From NCBI GenBank assembly GCA_964482435.1, contig CAYZXL010000049.1:1-37974 (forward strand): a stretch of DNA of 37,974 nt, given 5' to 3'. This stretch comes from CAYZXL01 sp964482435 (GTDB lineage Bacteria > Auribacterota > JABMQX01). Position numbers and translations under genes: made by a program. The notes below the pieces were generated by a model, which was given only the letters and a program-made list of their open reading frames with translations, searched no databases and was not told where the DNA came from. Of the stretch, positions 7,081 through 15,844 are shown piece by piece. Every line of letters starts with the position of its first letter. Position 1 is the stretch's first letter.

Positions 7081-10000
7081 CCTCACTGCGACAGGCCTTC
7101 GTTCAAGCCGAAGCTGAGTGGCAAGAACTCGAGAATAGTGGGCGCCCCATCTTCTTCGTGGGTGCGGCGACGTGTGGTCGCGCCGCGGGGGTTGAAGAAG
7201 TGCTAAATGTCTTGCGAGCAGAGATCGAGGCAAGGAGGCTGGATGCTCGGATAATCGAGGTGGGGTGCATCGGCCTGTGTTGTTTTGAACCGACGGTCGT
7301 GGTGCATAAACCGGGAGTAGGCCGCGTTTGCTACGGGAATATTGGTCCTGACCAGATAATCCAGATTTTGGACAATTTTATTCTGCGCGATGACCCGTGT
7401 GCGCAATGGGCCCTCGGGAAAATGACACCTGCGCAACTGGACGGGATCGGGGATTTCCAGCAGCATCCGATGCTCCGTCGGCAAGTGAGGAATGTCTTGG
7501 GCAACTGCGGGCTCATTGACCCGGAAAACATGTATCACTACCTGGCCCGCGATGGGTACCGGGGATTTCTGCGGGCCCTTGAGCTCGGAAGCCACGAGGT
7601 TCTGGAACAGGTCAAGGCTTCGGGGCTTCGCGGGCGGGGGGGTGCGGGATTCCCCACATGGCGCAAGTGGGAGACCTGCCGGGAGTCGCCTGGTGAGCCG
7701 AAGTACTTGATATGTAATGCGGACGAGGGCGATCCGGGGGCTTTTATGAATCGAGCTTTGATCGAAAGCGACCCCCATGCCGTGCTGGAAGGGATGTTGA
7801 TCGCGGCTTTCACGGTCGGGGCATCGGAAGGCTACATCTACTGCCGGGCCGAGTACCCGCTGGCCCTCCAGCGGTTGCAGGTGGCCATAGGGCAGATGCG
7901 CGAGTTGGGACTCCTCGGAAAAGACATCGAGGGTTCGGGCTTCTCCTTCGACCTCTCTATCATGAAGGGCGCGGGTGCGTTTGTATGCGGAGAGGAAACA
8001 GCGTTGATCGCGTCCCTTGAGGGGCGACGCGGAATGCCCCAGCCTCGCCCGCCGTTCCCAGCGGTCAAAGGTCTGCGGGGCAAGCCAACCGTCATACAAA
8101 ACGTCGAGACTCTGGGGACTCTGCCCCTCATCCTTCGTCGTGGAGCAAACTGGTTTGCCCAGTACGGCAGCGAGTCGAGCAGGGGAACGAAAACCTTCAC
8201 CCTCGCGGGCAAGATCAAAAGGACGGGCCTTATTGAGGTGCCGCTGGGCATCCCGATTAAGGAAATCGTTTACGACATCGGCGGCGGCATTCCTGACAGG
8301 AAAGCTCTCAAGGCGGTTCAAACGGGGGGTCCTTCCGGAGGGTGCCTTCCGGCGGAGAAAATGGAGCTGGGCGTTGACTACGAATCGCTTGCCGAGGCCG
8401 GGAGCATCATGGGCTCCGGGGGACTGGTTGTCCTTGATGAAGACACTTGCGTGGTGGACATCGCGAAATACTTCCTTTCTTTTACGCAGGAAGAATCGTG
8501 CGGCAAATGTGCTCCGTGCCGGGTAGGAACCCGGGCGATGTTGGGCATTCTGGAACGCATCGCCGCCGGAAAGGGCGCCATGGCCGACCTCGACCAACTT
8601 CAGGACATCGCCGAAACCGTCAAAAAAGGTTCGTTATGCGGGCTCGGCCAAACAGCGCCCAATCCCGTTTTGACCACGTTGCGCTACTTCCGACCGGAGT
8701 ATGAGGCCCACATTCGGGAAAGGAAATGCCCTGCTGGCGTCTGTCCGGAGCTTGTTCACGCGCCTTGTGCAAACAGGTGCCCCGCCGGGGTGGATGTGCC
8801 ACTTTATCTTTCGCTCATCGGCGCCAACCGGCTGAGAGAGGCGATCGCCTCTCATCTCGAGCGGAACCCCTTCCCCTCCATCTGCGCGCGGGTCTGTCCC
8901 CATCCTTGCGAGAGTAAATGTCGGCGAGTCGAGCTGGACTCGTCGGTCGCCATTCGCTCTCTCAAGCGGTATATGGCAGACACGGCCGAGCGGCCGGATC
9001 CGCGGGAGATGGTACGGGAGAATGTCCATTGCCGGGACAAAAAAGTCGCCGTCATCGGCGCAGGCCCGGCGGGTATGAGTTGCGCCTATTTCCTCCGGCG
9101 GATGGGCTATCCGGTCACACTTTTCGAGAAGGAGGACCGCCCGGGGGGCATGATGGCCTACGCCATCCCCGAATACCGTTTGCCCCAGCACGTGCTCCAA
9201 AAAGAGATCGCCTGGGTGCTGGGAACGGGTATCGAGCTGAAGACCGGGACCGTAGTGGGCAAGGATGTAACAGTCGCCCAACTGAAGGCGGAAGGATACC
9301 AGGCCTTTTTCCTGGCACCCGGAGCGTGGAAAGGCAACCCTATCGGCGTCCCCGGAGAGGAACTAAATGGAGTCATGCAGGGGCTCGATTTCCTGATCGG
9401 ACGCCGCAAGGGCCTGGACGTCCCGATCGGGAAGAGTGTCGCCGTCATCGGCGGAGGGGACGTAGCCATTGATTCGGCGCGCGTAGCCTTTCGCACGGGC
9501 GCCCGAACGACGGTCGTTTACCGCCGCACCCGAGAGGAAATGCCCGCCATTGAAACCGAAATCCGCGAAGCCGAGGCGGAGGGGATTCGGTTTGAGTTCC
9601 TGGCGCTGCCCGAGCGCATCCAGGGCGATGGGGCAAATGCCCGCAAGCTGATCTGCTCCAGGATGAAGCTGGGTGAGTTCGACCTGGACGGGCGCCGTCG
9701 GCCCAAGCCCAGCGGCGAGCTATTTGAACTGGAGGTGGACACGGTCATCGCGGCTATCGGGCAGAACGTAGTTGCCGGCGCCCTTGCCGAGCAGGCTGGC
9801 TTTCGCTTGAAGCGCCAGGGACGCATCGGGATTGACCCGTTCAGTCACGAGACCGATGCGGCGATGGTGTACGCGGGTGGCGACGCCGTGACAGGCCCGG
9901 GCACCGTCCTGGAGGCCATTGCAGCGGGCGAGCGTGCGGCAGTAGCAATCAACGAAAGACTTTCCCGGGAGTTGCGCCCGAGCGACGGCCCGCAGCCGTT

Positions 10001-10196
10001 TTGGCGCCGCTGGCTGCAAAACGACACGCCCTTCGACCCGGAAGCCGAGCCGGTTACCACGCCACGACTGAGGCAAGACACACTGCCCCTCGCGGCGCGC
10101 TGCACCTTCGCGGAAGTCGAGCAGGCCATAGGCGAAGACGCCGCCTGTCAGGAATCTTTCCGATGCCTGCGGTGCGACTATTGTGTCGAGGGCTGA
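7077..10196 (+). CDS. NuoF-GltD fusion: NADH/FMN module joined to NADPH/FAD module
   Basis: 1039 aa in one frame. Residues about 22-105 are the thioredoxin-like N-domain of HydB-type NuoF. Only one cysteine (C33) is seen where family members often have a CX4C pair, with C64 and C68/C69 downstream, so this cluster is uncertain. Residues about 140-540 are NuoF, with GLRGRGGAGFPTWRKWE for FMN/NADH and the [4Fe-4S] ligands CGKCAPC near 474 plus GSLCGLG near 518. From about 560 the protein is GltD/NfnB-like: cysteine-rich helices (CANRCPAG, CARVCPHPCESKC), an FAD Rossmann motif IGAGPAG near 662, a nucleotide motif GGGDVAID near 792, and RRTREEMPA. The C-terminus adds CQESFRCLRCDYC (1024-1036), probably another cluster. 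The start overlaps nuoE. The fusion would couple an NADH site to a second pyridine-nucleotide site within one chain. Confidence 0.88.
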   Translation: MTSLRQAFVQAEAEWQELENSGRPIFFVGAATCGRAAGVEEVLNVLRAEIEARRLDARIIEVGCIGLCCFEPTVVVHKPGVGRVCYGNIGPDQIIQILDNFILRDDPCAQWALGKMTPAQLDGIGDFQQHPMLRRQVRNVLGNCGLIDPENMYHYLARDGYRGFLRALELGSHEVLEQVKASGLRGRGGAGFPTWRKWETCRESPGEPKYLICNADEGDPGAFMNRALIESDPHAVLEGMLIAAFTVGASEGYIYCRAEYPLALQRLQVAIGQMRELGLLGKDIEGSGFSFDLSIMKGAGAFVCGEETALIASLEGRRGMPQPRPPFPAVKGLRGKPTVIQNVETLGTLPLILRRGANWFAQYGSESSRGTKTFTLAGKIKRTGLIEVPLGIPIKEIVYDIGGGIPDRKALKAVQTGGPSGGCLPAEKMELGVDYESLAEAGSIMGSGGLVVLDEDTCVVDIAKYFLSFTQEESCGKCAPCRVGTRAMLGILERIAAGKGAMADLDQLQDIAETVKKGSLCGLGQTAPNPVLTTLRYFRPEYEAHIRERKCPAGVCPELVHAPCANRCPAGVDVPLYLSLIGANRLREAIASHLERNPFPSICARVCPHPCESKCRRVELDSSVAIRSLKRYMADTAERPDPREMVRENVHCRDKKVAVIGAGPAGMSCAYFLRRMGYPVTLFEKEDRPGGMMAYAIPEYRLPQHVLQKEIAWVLGTGIELKTGTVVGKDVTVAQLKAEGYQAFFLAPGAWKGNPIGVPGEELNGVMQGLDFLIGRRKGLDVPIGKSVAVIGGGDVAIDSARVAFRTGARTTVVYRRTREEMPAIETEIREAEAEGIRFEFLALPERIQGDGANARKLICSRMKLGEFDLDGRRRPKPSGELFELEVDTVIAAIGQNVVAGALAEQAGFRLKRQGRIGIDPFSHETDAAMVYAGGDAVTGPGTVLEAIAAGERAAVAINERLSRELRPSDGPQPFWRRWLQNDTPFDPEAEPVTTPRLRQDTLPLAARCTFAEVEQAIGEDAACQESFRCLRCDYCVEG

Positions 10197-10226
10197 CGCG
10201 AGGGCGCCTTGTGAGCTGGTCGGAAA

Positions 10227-12752
10227 ATGCTTATGCCAACGACGGAGTCGTCTGTGGGTGAAAAGTTGATCATTGACGGAAGAACCGTGACGGCACGTCA
10301 AGGAGAAACAATCCTGGAGTGTGCCTTGCGGCACGACATCTCCATTCCTCACCTGTGCAGGCATGAAACTCTTTCTCCCTTCGGCGCCTGCCGGCTGTGT
10401 TTGGTGGAAATCGAGGGCATCCGCGGATACCCGACCTCCTGCACAACCCCCGCACAGGAAGGGATGGTAGTCCAGACCGATACAGCGGCCCTCAAAAAGC
10501 TTCGACGAAACATCCTCAGCTTGATCATCCTGGAGCATCCCGCCGCGTGCTTGGTTTGCGGCAAGCGAGACCTCTGTGAGCAGTATCGCCCTCACGCAGA
10601 GAAAGCCGGCCGGACCACTGGTTGCCATACCTGCAATAACAAGGAGGTCTGCGACGTTCGCGTCCTGGCCGAGGCACTGGGTCTTTCGGAGTTGCCGGCT
10701 TTGCCGTATTACCACCAGCGGCCGGTTGAGCGATCGAGGCCTTTCATTGACCGCGACCCGAACCTCTGCATCCTGTGCGGTCTTTGCGTGCGAATCTGCA
10801 AGCACCATCAGGGTGTGGCGGCAATTGATTTCATCGGGCGAGGAAGCCGCACCCAGATCGGGGAGGCCTTCGGACGCTCCGCGTACGAGGCAGGCTGTCA
10901 GTTCTGCGGCGCCTGCGTTGACGTCTGCCCGACAGGCTGTTTGTCCGATAGGTACGCCAAATGGTTTGGCAAGCCCGACAAGAAAACGTTGACCACATGC
11001 GTCCTCTGCGAGGCGGGGTGCGCCCTGGAATTACAGTCCGTCAATGGCAAGTTGGTTTCGAGCAGGGCTTTTGATGAGGATGTTCCTATTTGTGTTCTGG
11101 GCCGATTCTCTCTTCCCGAGTTCTTAGACGGTCTGGACCGGCTGCGTATCCCCTGTGTTCGGGTTGATGGTCTGTGCCGACCCATGGAATGGAACCAAGC
11201 CCTCGAATTAGCAGCAGCGAAGCTGAAAACGTTTGCCGGGGAGAGTTTCGCCCTCGTCTGCGACACCACCAGCACCTTAGAAGACCGGCACCTCTTCCAA
11301 AAATTCTGCCGCGAGGTTATGAGGTCGCCCCATTACGTGCAGCTTCAGCCCGATGCCCGCGGCGTTTCACGCGCAACCCTGCCGCAGGGGACGAGGGCGG
11401 CACTCCTGACCGGCGATCTCGTAGAACCGGCTCAGCTCAAAGGGCTCGAGTTTTTGATCGTCCTGGATTGCTACCCGACCCCCGTTAGCGAATGTGCCGA
11501 CATTGTTCTTCCGGTAGCCCTCTTCCCGGAGATTGACGGCACCGTTCAGGACGCTTCCGGCTACCAGCGCCCGCTTCGCAAAGCTTCCGAGCCGCCCGGA
11601 GACGCCAGGCCCGAATGGCGAATCATTGCCGATCTCGCCGGGACGATGGGCGCGCAGGGTTTTGCTTACGAATCGGCAGCTTCCATCACCAGGGAACTTG
11701 GGATCGTTGACGCCCGGCTCGCGAATAAGCAAGTTACGGCGCCGGCCGCTGCAACAGACGCCAAACGAACAAGAAGCCACTTTCGCGGACATCGCATTGG
11801 CGAAAAGGTTCCCGGATTGCGGGAACTTCCTCTCGACGACACATTCGTATCCCGGGCCGAGGCCCTTCAGACCGAGACGACCCAGGGCTTTAGGGTTGTG
11901 AAAAAAACCGAAATCGCCCCGAACGTTCATGAAGTCGTGATCGAAGCCCCCACCGTCGCAAATAAGGCCCGGCCCGGACAGTTCGCCATGGTCATGGTGG
12001 ATGAGAAGTCTGAGCGCGTCCCCTATACGCTGTGTGACTGGGATGCCCAGAACGGCACAATCACCCTCGTGGTGCTGGAGGTAGGACAGTCCAGCCGAAA
12101 GCTTGTTCTCCTCGAGGAGGGTGCTCGTCTTGCTCACCTGGCGGGACCGCTGGGAATACCCGCTGAAATCGAACGCTATGGCACGGTTGTTTTAGCAGCC
12201 GGATGTTACGGCATTGGCGCTATCCTTCCTATCGCCAGAGCGATGAAAGCGGCAGGCAATCGGGTTATCGCCGTCGTGGAGGCACGAAGCTACTATCTGC
12301 ACTATTACCGGGAAAAGCTGACAGATGCCTGTGACGAGCTGATTCAGACAGCCATTGATGGCTCCATGGAAATTAAGGGACATGCCGTTGACGCGGTCAG
12401 CCAAAAGCTCAAAGCAGGCGAAAAAATTGACCGCGTGATCGCCGTTGGATGCCCCTTCATGATGATGCTGGTTGGACGCGAAACCCAGCCATTCGGCGTT
12501 CGCACCTTAGCAGCACTGAATTCGATCATGCTGGATGGAACCGGGATGTGCGGCGCATGCCGGGTGAGTGTCGCTGGAAAAACGAAGTTCGCCTGCGTGG
12601 ATGGCCCCTTCTTTGATGCCCATCTGATTGATTGGGACGAGCTTTTTTCTCGCCGTGAAGCCTATGCCATCCAGGAGATTCACTCGGTCGGGCGAACGGA
12701 ATCCACCGAAGCGCATGGCCCCGGCATGCACAGGGCGCCGTGCCCGCATTGA
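10227..12752 (+). CDS. NuoG-like iron-sulfur protein with residual molybdopterin domain fused to NfnA
   Basis: 841 aa. The iron-sulfur ligands in order are a plant-type [2Fe-2S] domain (C44, C55, C58, C72), the NuoG HX3CX2CX5C cluster (H104, C108, C111, C117), an extra CX2CX5C (C133, C136, C142), two ferredoxin clusters (C181-C191 and C224-C234), and the molybdopterin-family cluster (C258, C261, C265, C289). The molybdopterin domain is then only about 240 residues, joining its beginning to the ECADIVLPVALFPEIDGT end region, so cofactor binding looks lost. From about 554 it is NfnA: a ferredoxin-reductase FAD domain (PGQFAMVM), an NAD domain and the GTGMCGACR [2Fe-2S] motif ending ACVDGP. GTG 10254 behind GGAG is an alternative start. 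It probably gathers electrons from the NuoEF arm and bridges to the NfnAB pair. Confidence 0.85.
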   Translation: MLMPTTESSVGEKLIIDGRTVTARQGETILECALRHDISIPHLCRHETLSPFGACRLCLVEIEGIRGYPTSCTTPAQEGMVVQTDTAALKKLRRNILSLIILEHPAACLVCGKRDLCEQYRPHAEKAGRTTGCHTCNNKEVCDVRVLAEALGLSELPALPYYHQRPVERSRPFIDRDPNLCILCGLCVRICKHHQGVAAIDFIGRGSRTQIGEAFGRSAYEAGCQFCGACVDVCPTGCLSDRYAKWFGKPDKKTLTTCVLCEAGCALELQSVNGKLVSSRAFDEDVPICVLGRFSLPEFLDGLDRLRIPCVRVDGLCRPMEWNQALELAAAKLKTFAGESFALVCDTTSTLEDRHLFQKFCREVMRSPHYVQLQPDARGVSRATLPQGTRAALLTGDLVEPAQLKGLEFLIVLDCYPTPVSECADIVLPVALFPEIDGTVQDASGYQRPLRKASEPPGDARPEWRIIADLAGTMGAQGFAYESAASITRELGIVDARLANKQVTAPAAATDAKRTRSHFRGHRIGEKVPGLRELPLDDTFVSRAEALQTETTQGFRVVKKTEIAPNVHEVVIEAPTVANKARPGQFAMVMVDEKSERVPYTLCDWDAQNGTITLVVLEVGQSSRKLVLLEEGARLAHLAGPLGIPAEIERYGTVVLAAGCYGIGAILPIARAMKAAGNRVIAVVEARSYYLHYYREKLTDACDELIQTAIDGSMEIKGHAVDAVSQKLKAGEKIDRVIAVGCPFMMMLVGRETQPFGVRTLAALNSIMLDGTGMCGACRVSVAGKTKFACVDGPFFDAHLIDWDELFSRREAYAIQEIHSVGRTESTEAHGPGMHRAPCPH

Positions 12753-12864
12753 TGACGGCCGTTGAGCTCCACGTCGGCGCCGCCGTTTTGCCGGTGGGAG
12801 CGCGGGACCGCCCGGAAGTCGAAGGGCGCCAGAGGTTGTTGACCCTTCACAAAAAGGTCGGCAC

Positions 12865-14265
12865 ATGGAAGATTGGAAGAAGCACAAACAGCCAATGCCT
12901 CGCCAGAACCCGAAGGACCGTGCGCGGAACTTCAACGAAGTGGCCCTGGGCTATGCGGAAGAGCATGCCGTGCGGGAAGCCGAGCGGTGCGTCCAGTGCA
13001 AGAATTATCCTTGCGTTGCCGGCTGCCCCGTCGAAATTGATATCCCCGGATTCATCTCCCTTGTGCGGCAGCGCGATTTTCTCGGCGCCATACGAAAAAT
13101 CAAAGAGAAGAACGCTCTTCCGGCGATATGCGGGCGCGTTTGCCCGCAGGAGGACCAATGCGAGAAGGTCTGTGTTCTCGGCAAAAAGTTCGAGCCGGTG
13201 GCCATCGGGCGGCTTGAGCGGTTCGTCGCCGATTACGAAGCTGCGCACACGGACGTTTGCATCCCTTCACGGCCGGAGAGCACGGGCAAGAGGGTCGCGG
13301 TGGTTGGGTCCGGTCCTGCTGGCTTGACCGTGGCTGCGGACCTCGCCAGGCTCGGGCACTCCGTGACGATCTTCGAGGCATTCCACAACGCGGGAGGAGT
13401 GCTGGTGTACGGGATTCCGGAGTTCAGGCTGCCGAAAGCCATCGTGCGCAGGGAAGTAGAATTCGTGCAGAGACTCGGGGCCGAGCTGCGCCTCAACTGT
13501 GTGGTTGGCCGAACGGTCACGGTTGATGAGCTCTTTGGCCAGGGGTACGGAGCTATCTTCGTCGCTGTTGGCGCGGGGCTGCCTCACTTCATGCAGATTC
13601 CCGGAGAAAACCTTAAGGGGGTTTATTCCGCAAACGAGTTCCTCACCAGATCAAACTTGATGAAAGCATATCTGTTTCCCCAATACGACACCCCGATAAA
13701 GCGCGGCAAGCTCGTGGCAGTAGTAGGAGGAGGGAACGTGGCCATGGATGCCGCAAGAACAGCGCTACGCCTCGGAGCCGAACACGTTTACAATATCTAC
13801 AGGCGCTCGCGTCAGGAGATGCCCGCCAGGGAAGAGGAGATCGAGAACGCAATCGAGGAAGGAATAGACATCAGGTTCTTAACGAACCCGATTCGCATTC
13901 TGGGAGACGAAAGGGGCTGGGTCCGCGCTATCGAATGCATCCAGATGCGCCTCGGTGAGCCGGACCAGTCGGGCCGGCGGCGGCCCGTACCTATAGAAGG
14001 TTCTGAGCACACCGTTGAAGTGGATGTCGCTGTCATGGCGATAGGCAATGGGGCAAACCCCCTTCTTCCTTCTGCTACACCCGGTTTGCAGACTAACAAG
14101 TGGGGCTACATCATCGCGGATGAGCAGACAGGCAAGACCACGAAAGAAGGAGTCTATGCCGGCGGAGACATTGTCACTGGCGCCGCAACCGTCATCCTGG
14201 CAATGGGCGCAGCCAGAAGAAGTGCGCGAGCAATACATGCCTATCTCACTGGAAACGGCGGTTGA
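12865..14265 (+). CDS. NfnB-like large subunit (GltD family, NADPH/FAD)
   Basis: 466 aa, the usual length of NfnB and of the glutamate synthase small subunit. In NfnAB this subunit holds the bifurcating FAD, two [4Fe-4S] clusters and the NADPH site. Here the N-terminal cysteine clusters are CVQCKNYPCVAGCP and CGRVCPQEDQCEKVC, followed by VGSGPAG for FAD near residue 147 and VGGGNVAMD with RRSRQEMPA for NADPH. The C-terminal YAGGDIVTGAATVILAMG segment closes the FAD site. It starts 112 nt after the NfnA fusion, with AAGGTCGG before the ATG. Because NfnA is the C-terminal half of the preceding protein, NfnB is the expected partner. No glutamate synthase large subunit is present, so a GOGAT role is unlikely. 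Confidence 0.9.
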   Translation: MEDWKKHKQPMPRQNPKDRARNFNEVALGYAEEHAVREAERCVQCKNYPCVAGCPVEIDIPGFISLVRQRDFLGAIRKIKEKNALPAICGRVCPQEDQCEKVCVLGKKFEPVAIGRLERFVADYEAAHTDVCIPSRPESTGKRVAVVGSGPAGLTVAADLARLGHSVTIFEAFHNAGGVLVYGIPEFRLPKAIVRREVEFVQRLGAELRLNCVVGRTVTVDELFGQGYGAIFVAVGAGLPHFMQIPGENLKGVYSANEFLTRSNLMKAYLFPQYDTPIKRGKLVAVVGGGNVAMDAARTALRLGAEHVYNIYRRSRQEMPAREEEIENAIEEGIDIRFLTNPIRILGDERGWVRAIECIQMRLGEPDQSGRRRPVPIEGSEHTVEVDVAVMAIGNGANPLLPSATPGLQTNKWGYIIADEQTGKTTKEGVYAGGDIVTGAATVILAMGAARRSARAIHAYLTGNGG

Positions 14266-14333
14266 GCTTTTCCGGAAGTCCTCTGCAAGCTCAGGAGGAA
14301 GGCTTTTTCATTCTCTTTAGAGACCGGGCCGGA

Positions 14334-14348
14334 CGACTGCGGCAGTCG
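14334..14348. repeat. Perfect palindrome in gap after nfnB
   Basis: CGACTGC-G-GCAGTCG, flanked by CCGG on both sides so the RNA stem can extend. There is no T-run, so an intrinsic terminator is not supported. It lies about 85 nt upstream of the next start. Confidence 0.4.
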
Positions 14349-14430
14349 CAACCGGGACAAGGCGACAGTCAACCTGCCCGCAACCTGAGTGCTGGAAACT
14401 CGCACGTAGCGGAGTCAGAAGGAGGAGACC

Positions 14431-14892
14431 ATGAAAATCGTATCGTCTCTATTGGTGGCGCTTCTGGGCATCACACTTCTGAGCGGATTGGCTTTTGCAG
14501 AGCAAGCCTCCGACGCGGCTGACCTTGCGTATTCCGAGCTGGTAACGTACGGGATTGTGAACGCCTACTCGACTAACGTGCTCATTCAAATCGCATTCCA
14601 GGGCGGTAGCTTGCCTAAAGAAGAGGCTCTCGATGCGGCCGAGAGGAATGGGGCTTTTGTCAAGGTTCTGCAACGGTATGCTCAGCAGCTCAAGCGAGCC
14701 ACCGCAAAAAAGGAAGAAGGAATAAGAAAGCTCGTTAACGATATGTCCGAGGTCAGTACATATCTCGAGCAGCAAACACAAGCCCTGAAAGACTGGATTG
14801 AAGCCCCCGATAGTAAGTCCGCAAAGGGGCTATATGACACTTATTGCGAGAAGCTCGAAAAGAAGATCGAGTTGATGTTGAGGCCCAAGTAG
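14431..14892 (+). CDS. Small secreted helical protein, unknown function
   Basis: 153 aa. Residues 1-23 are a clear Sec signal peptide (a lysine, a hydrophobic core, then LAFA before the cleavage site). The mature part of about 130 residues is rich in lysine, glutamate and alanine and predicted helical, with heptad-like stretches around 75-115 (YAQQLKRATAKKEEGIRKL). There is one cysteine near the C-terminus and no motif I recognise. The ATG has an excellent ribosome site, AAGGAGGAGACC. It follows the transhydrogenase operon after 165 bp containing a palindrome, so it may be a separate unit. Nothing in the sequence ties it to the redox enzyme. Confidence 0.75.
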   Translation: MKIVSSLLVALLGITLLSGLAFAEQASDAADLAYSELVTYGIVNAYSTNVLIQIAFQGGSLPKEEALDAAERNGAFVKVLQRYAQQLKRATAKKEEGIRKLVNDMSEVSTYLEQQTQALKDWIEAPDSKSAKGLYDTYCEKLEKKIELMLRPK

Positions 14893-14919
14893 CCCGTCCA
14901 GATTGCCATGAGGAACGCG

Positions 14920-15477
14920 ATGGAAGACGGCGAAGTCGTTGCAAAGCTCTTCGTGGGCCTCCTTGCGTCTTCACAAGAGGCGCTGGACAAAGCGCAATCG
15001 GAGCTTCAGTCGCGCTACGGTCCCATTGACCTTCGCAGCGCGCTCTTCCCTTTCCATTATACGACCTACTATAACGAGGAAATGGGGGCAAGTATCATCC
15101 GGCAGTTCGCTTCCTTTCACGACCTTTTCTGCCCGGCACGGTTGCGAGATGTCAAAAGGGAGACAATCTCGATCGAGAAGACAATGTCCGTTGCCGGAAA
15201 GCGAACGGTCAACCTCGACCCGGGGTACGTCAACCTCTCCACGGTAGTCCTCGCGACAACCAAAGACGCCAGCTACAGGGTTTACCTCGGTGATGGGATT
15301 TTCGCCCAGCCGACCCTGTCTTACCGGAAGGGTCTTTTTACGCCATTTGAGTGGACTTATCCGGACTACCGGGAGGAAGAAAGCCTCCGCTTTTTCGGGG
15401 CAGTCCGGGAGACGTTCAAAGAGCAGCTGCGCGAGGCAGGCGCCAGCCGCCGGGGCGAAAAAGGGGGGAGGAATTAG
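14920..15477 (+). CDS. DUF4416 family protein
   Basis: 185 aa. The protein matches the DUF4416 pattern as I know it: an N-terminal KLFVGLLAS strand, then an FPFHYTTYYNEEMG motif, a central SIEKTMSVAGKRTVNLDPGYVN segment, LGDGIFAQPTLSY, and a C-terminal FEWTYPDYR motif. Function is unknown; it is cytoplasmic with no transmembrane segment. I chose ATG 14920 because AGGA lies just before it and the preceding ATG at 14908 has no ribosome site. Conserved histidine, tyrosine, aspartate and glutamate residues hint at an enzyme, but this is only a guess. Confidence 0.8.
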   Translation: MEDGEVVAKLFVGLLASSQEALDKAQSELQSRYGPIDLRSALFPFHYTTYYNEEMGASIIRQFASFHDLFCPARLRDVKRETISIEKTMSVAGKRTVNLDPGYVNLSTVVLATTKDASYRVYLGDGIFAQPTLSYRKGLFTPFEWTYPDYREEESLRFFGAVRETFKEQLREAGASRRGEKGGRN

Positions 15478-15660
15478 GGTAACGGCTCAGTATTGACGGG
15501 ATTGTGCCCGCGGCTCAACACCCCGGCAGAAATGCGAACCCCGCCGAAGGTGGAGCGGAACGCAGGAGGAGCGCCTTGCCTGGAGCGAGGGACCTTGCCG
15601 CAGCTCGTGCGTCCCGGCGCCTTTGCGAGAGGTTTGCTCCCTGTTGAGATCGCTGACGAA

Positions 15661-15721
15661 CGCCGATGAACGCCGAAGCGTTAGACAGTCAGCTATCTGC
15701 GTGCATCTGCGTCCATCGGCG
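15661..15721. repeat. Imperfect inverted repeat
   Basis: Arms CGCCGATGAACG (15661-15672) and CGTCCATCGGCG (15710-15721) pair with one mismatch around a 37-nt centre that repeats the phrase ATCTGCGT. It resembles short dispersed elements with GCGTCCATC-type phrases seen in several environmental genomes. Confidence 0.55.
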
Positions 15722-15771
15722 GTTGGGTCCCGCCCATAACTGAGCGCACAGTGTCTGTCGGTCTTTGTGTC

Positions 15772-15800
15772 TTGACAGTTTGGCGCATCGCCGGTAGCCT
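15772..15800 (+). promoter_or_regulatory. Candidate promoter of the aldo/keto reductase gene
   Basis: A perfect TTGACA (15772-15777), 17-bp spacer and weak TAGCCT (15795-15800). The sequence from -35 onward, TTGACAGTTTGGCGC, is nearly identical to the cytochrome promoter at 20239. The start near 15807 leaves a leader of about 38 nt to CTG 15845 and almost none to GTG 15806. Confidence 0.5.
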
Positions 15801-15844
15801 ACCGTGTGAACGCACTTTTGGCTCGTGCAAAGGAGGCCGACGGC

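Larger units (their letters stand above)
15478..15844. other. Non-coding gap with inverted repeat and promoter
   Basis: About 370 bp hold an imperfect inverted repeat (15661-15672 against 15710-15721) and the promoter of the next gene at 15772-15800. The phrase gtctttgtgtctt (15761-15773) resembles the repeat phrase at 29274-29300. No convincing gene is seen. Confidence 0.6.

Noticed and set aside
7203..8597. A 464-codon minus-strand open frame inside the NuoF-GltD gene
   Set aside because: It lies antisense to a clearly coding NuoF region, has no recognisable domain and no ribosome site. Long antisense frames are common opposite GC-rich genes.
9720..10808. A 362-codon minus-strand open frame across the NuoF-GltD/NuoG-NfnA junction
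   Set aside because: It is antisense to two conserved genes, and its product resembles no family.
6586..14265. Respiratory complex I operon
   Set aside because: There are no NuoA, H, J-N membrane subunits and no NuoBCD. The NuoE/F/G parts are of the soluble type and are fused to Nfn modules.
12865..14265. Glutamate synthase small subunit
   Set aside because: No large glutamate synthase gene is nearby, and the preceding gene ends in NfnA, the specific partner of NfnB.
14266..14430. Rho-independent terminator after nfnB
   Set aside because: The palindrome at 14334-14348 is strong, but no T-run follows on either strand.
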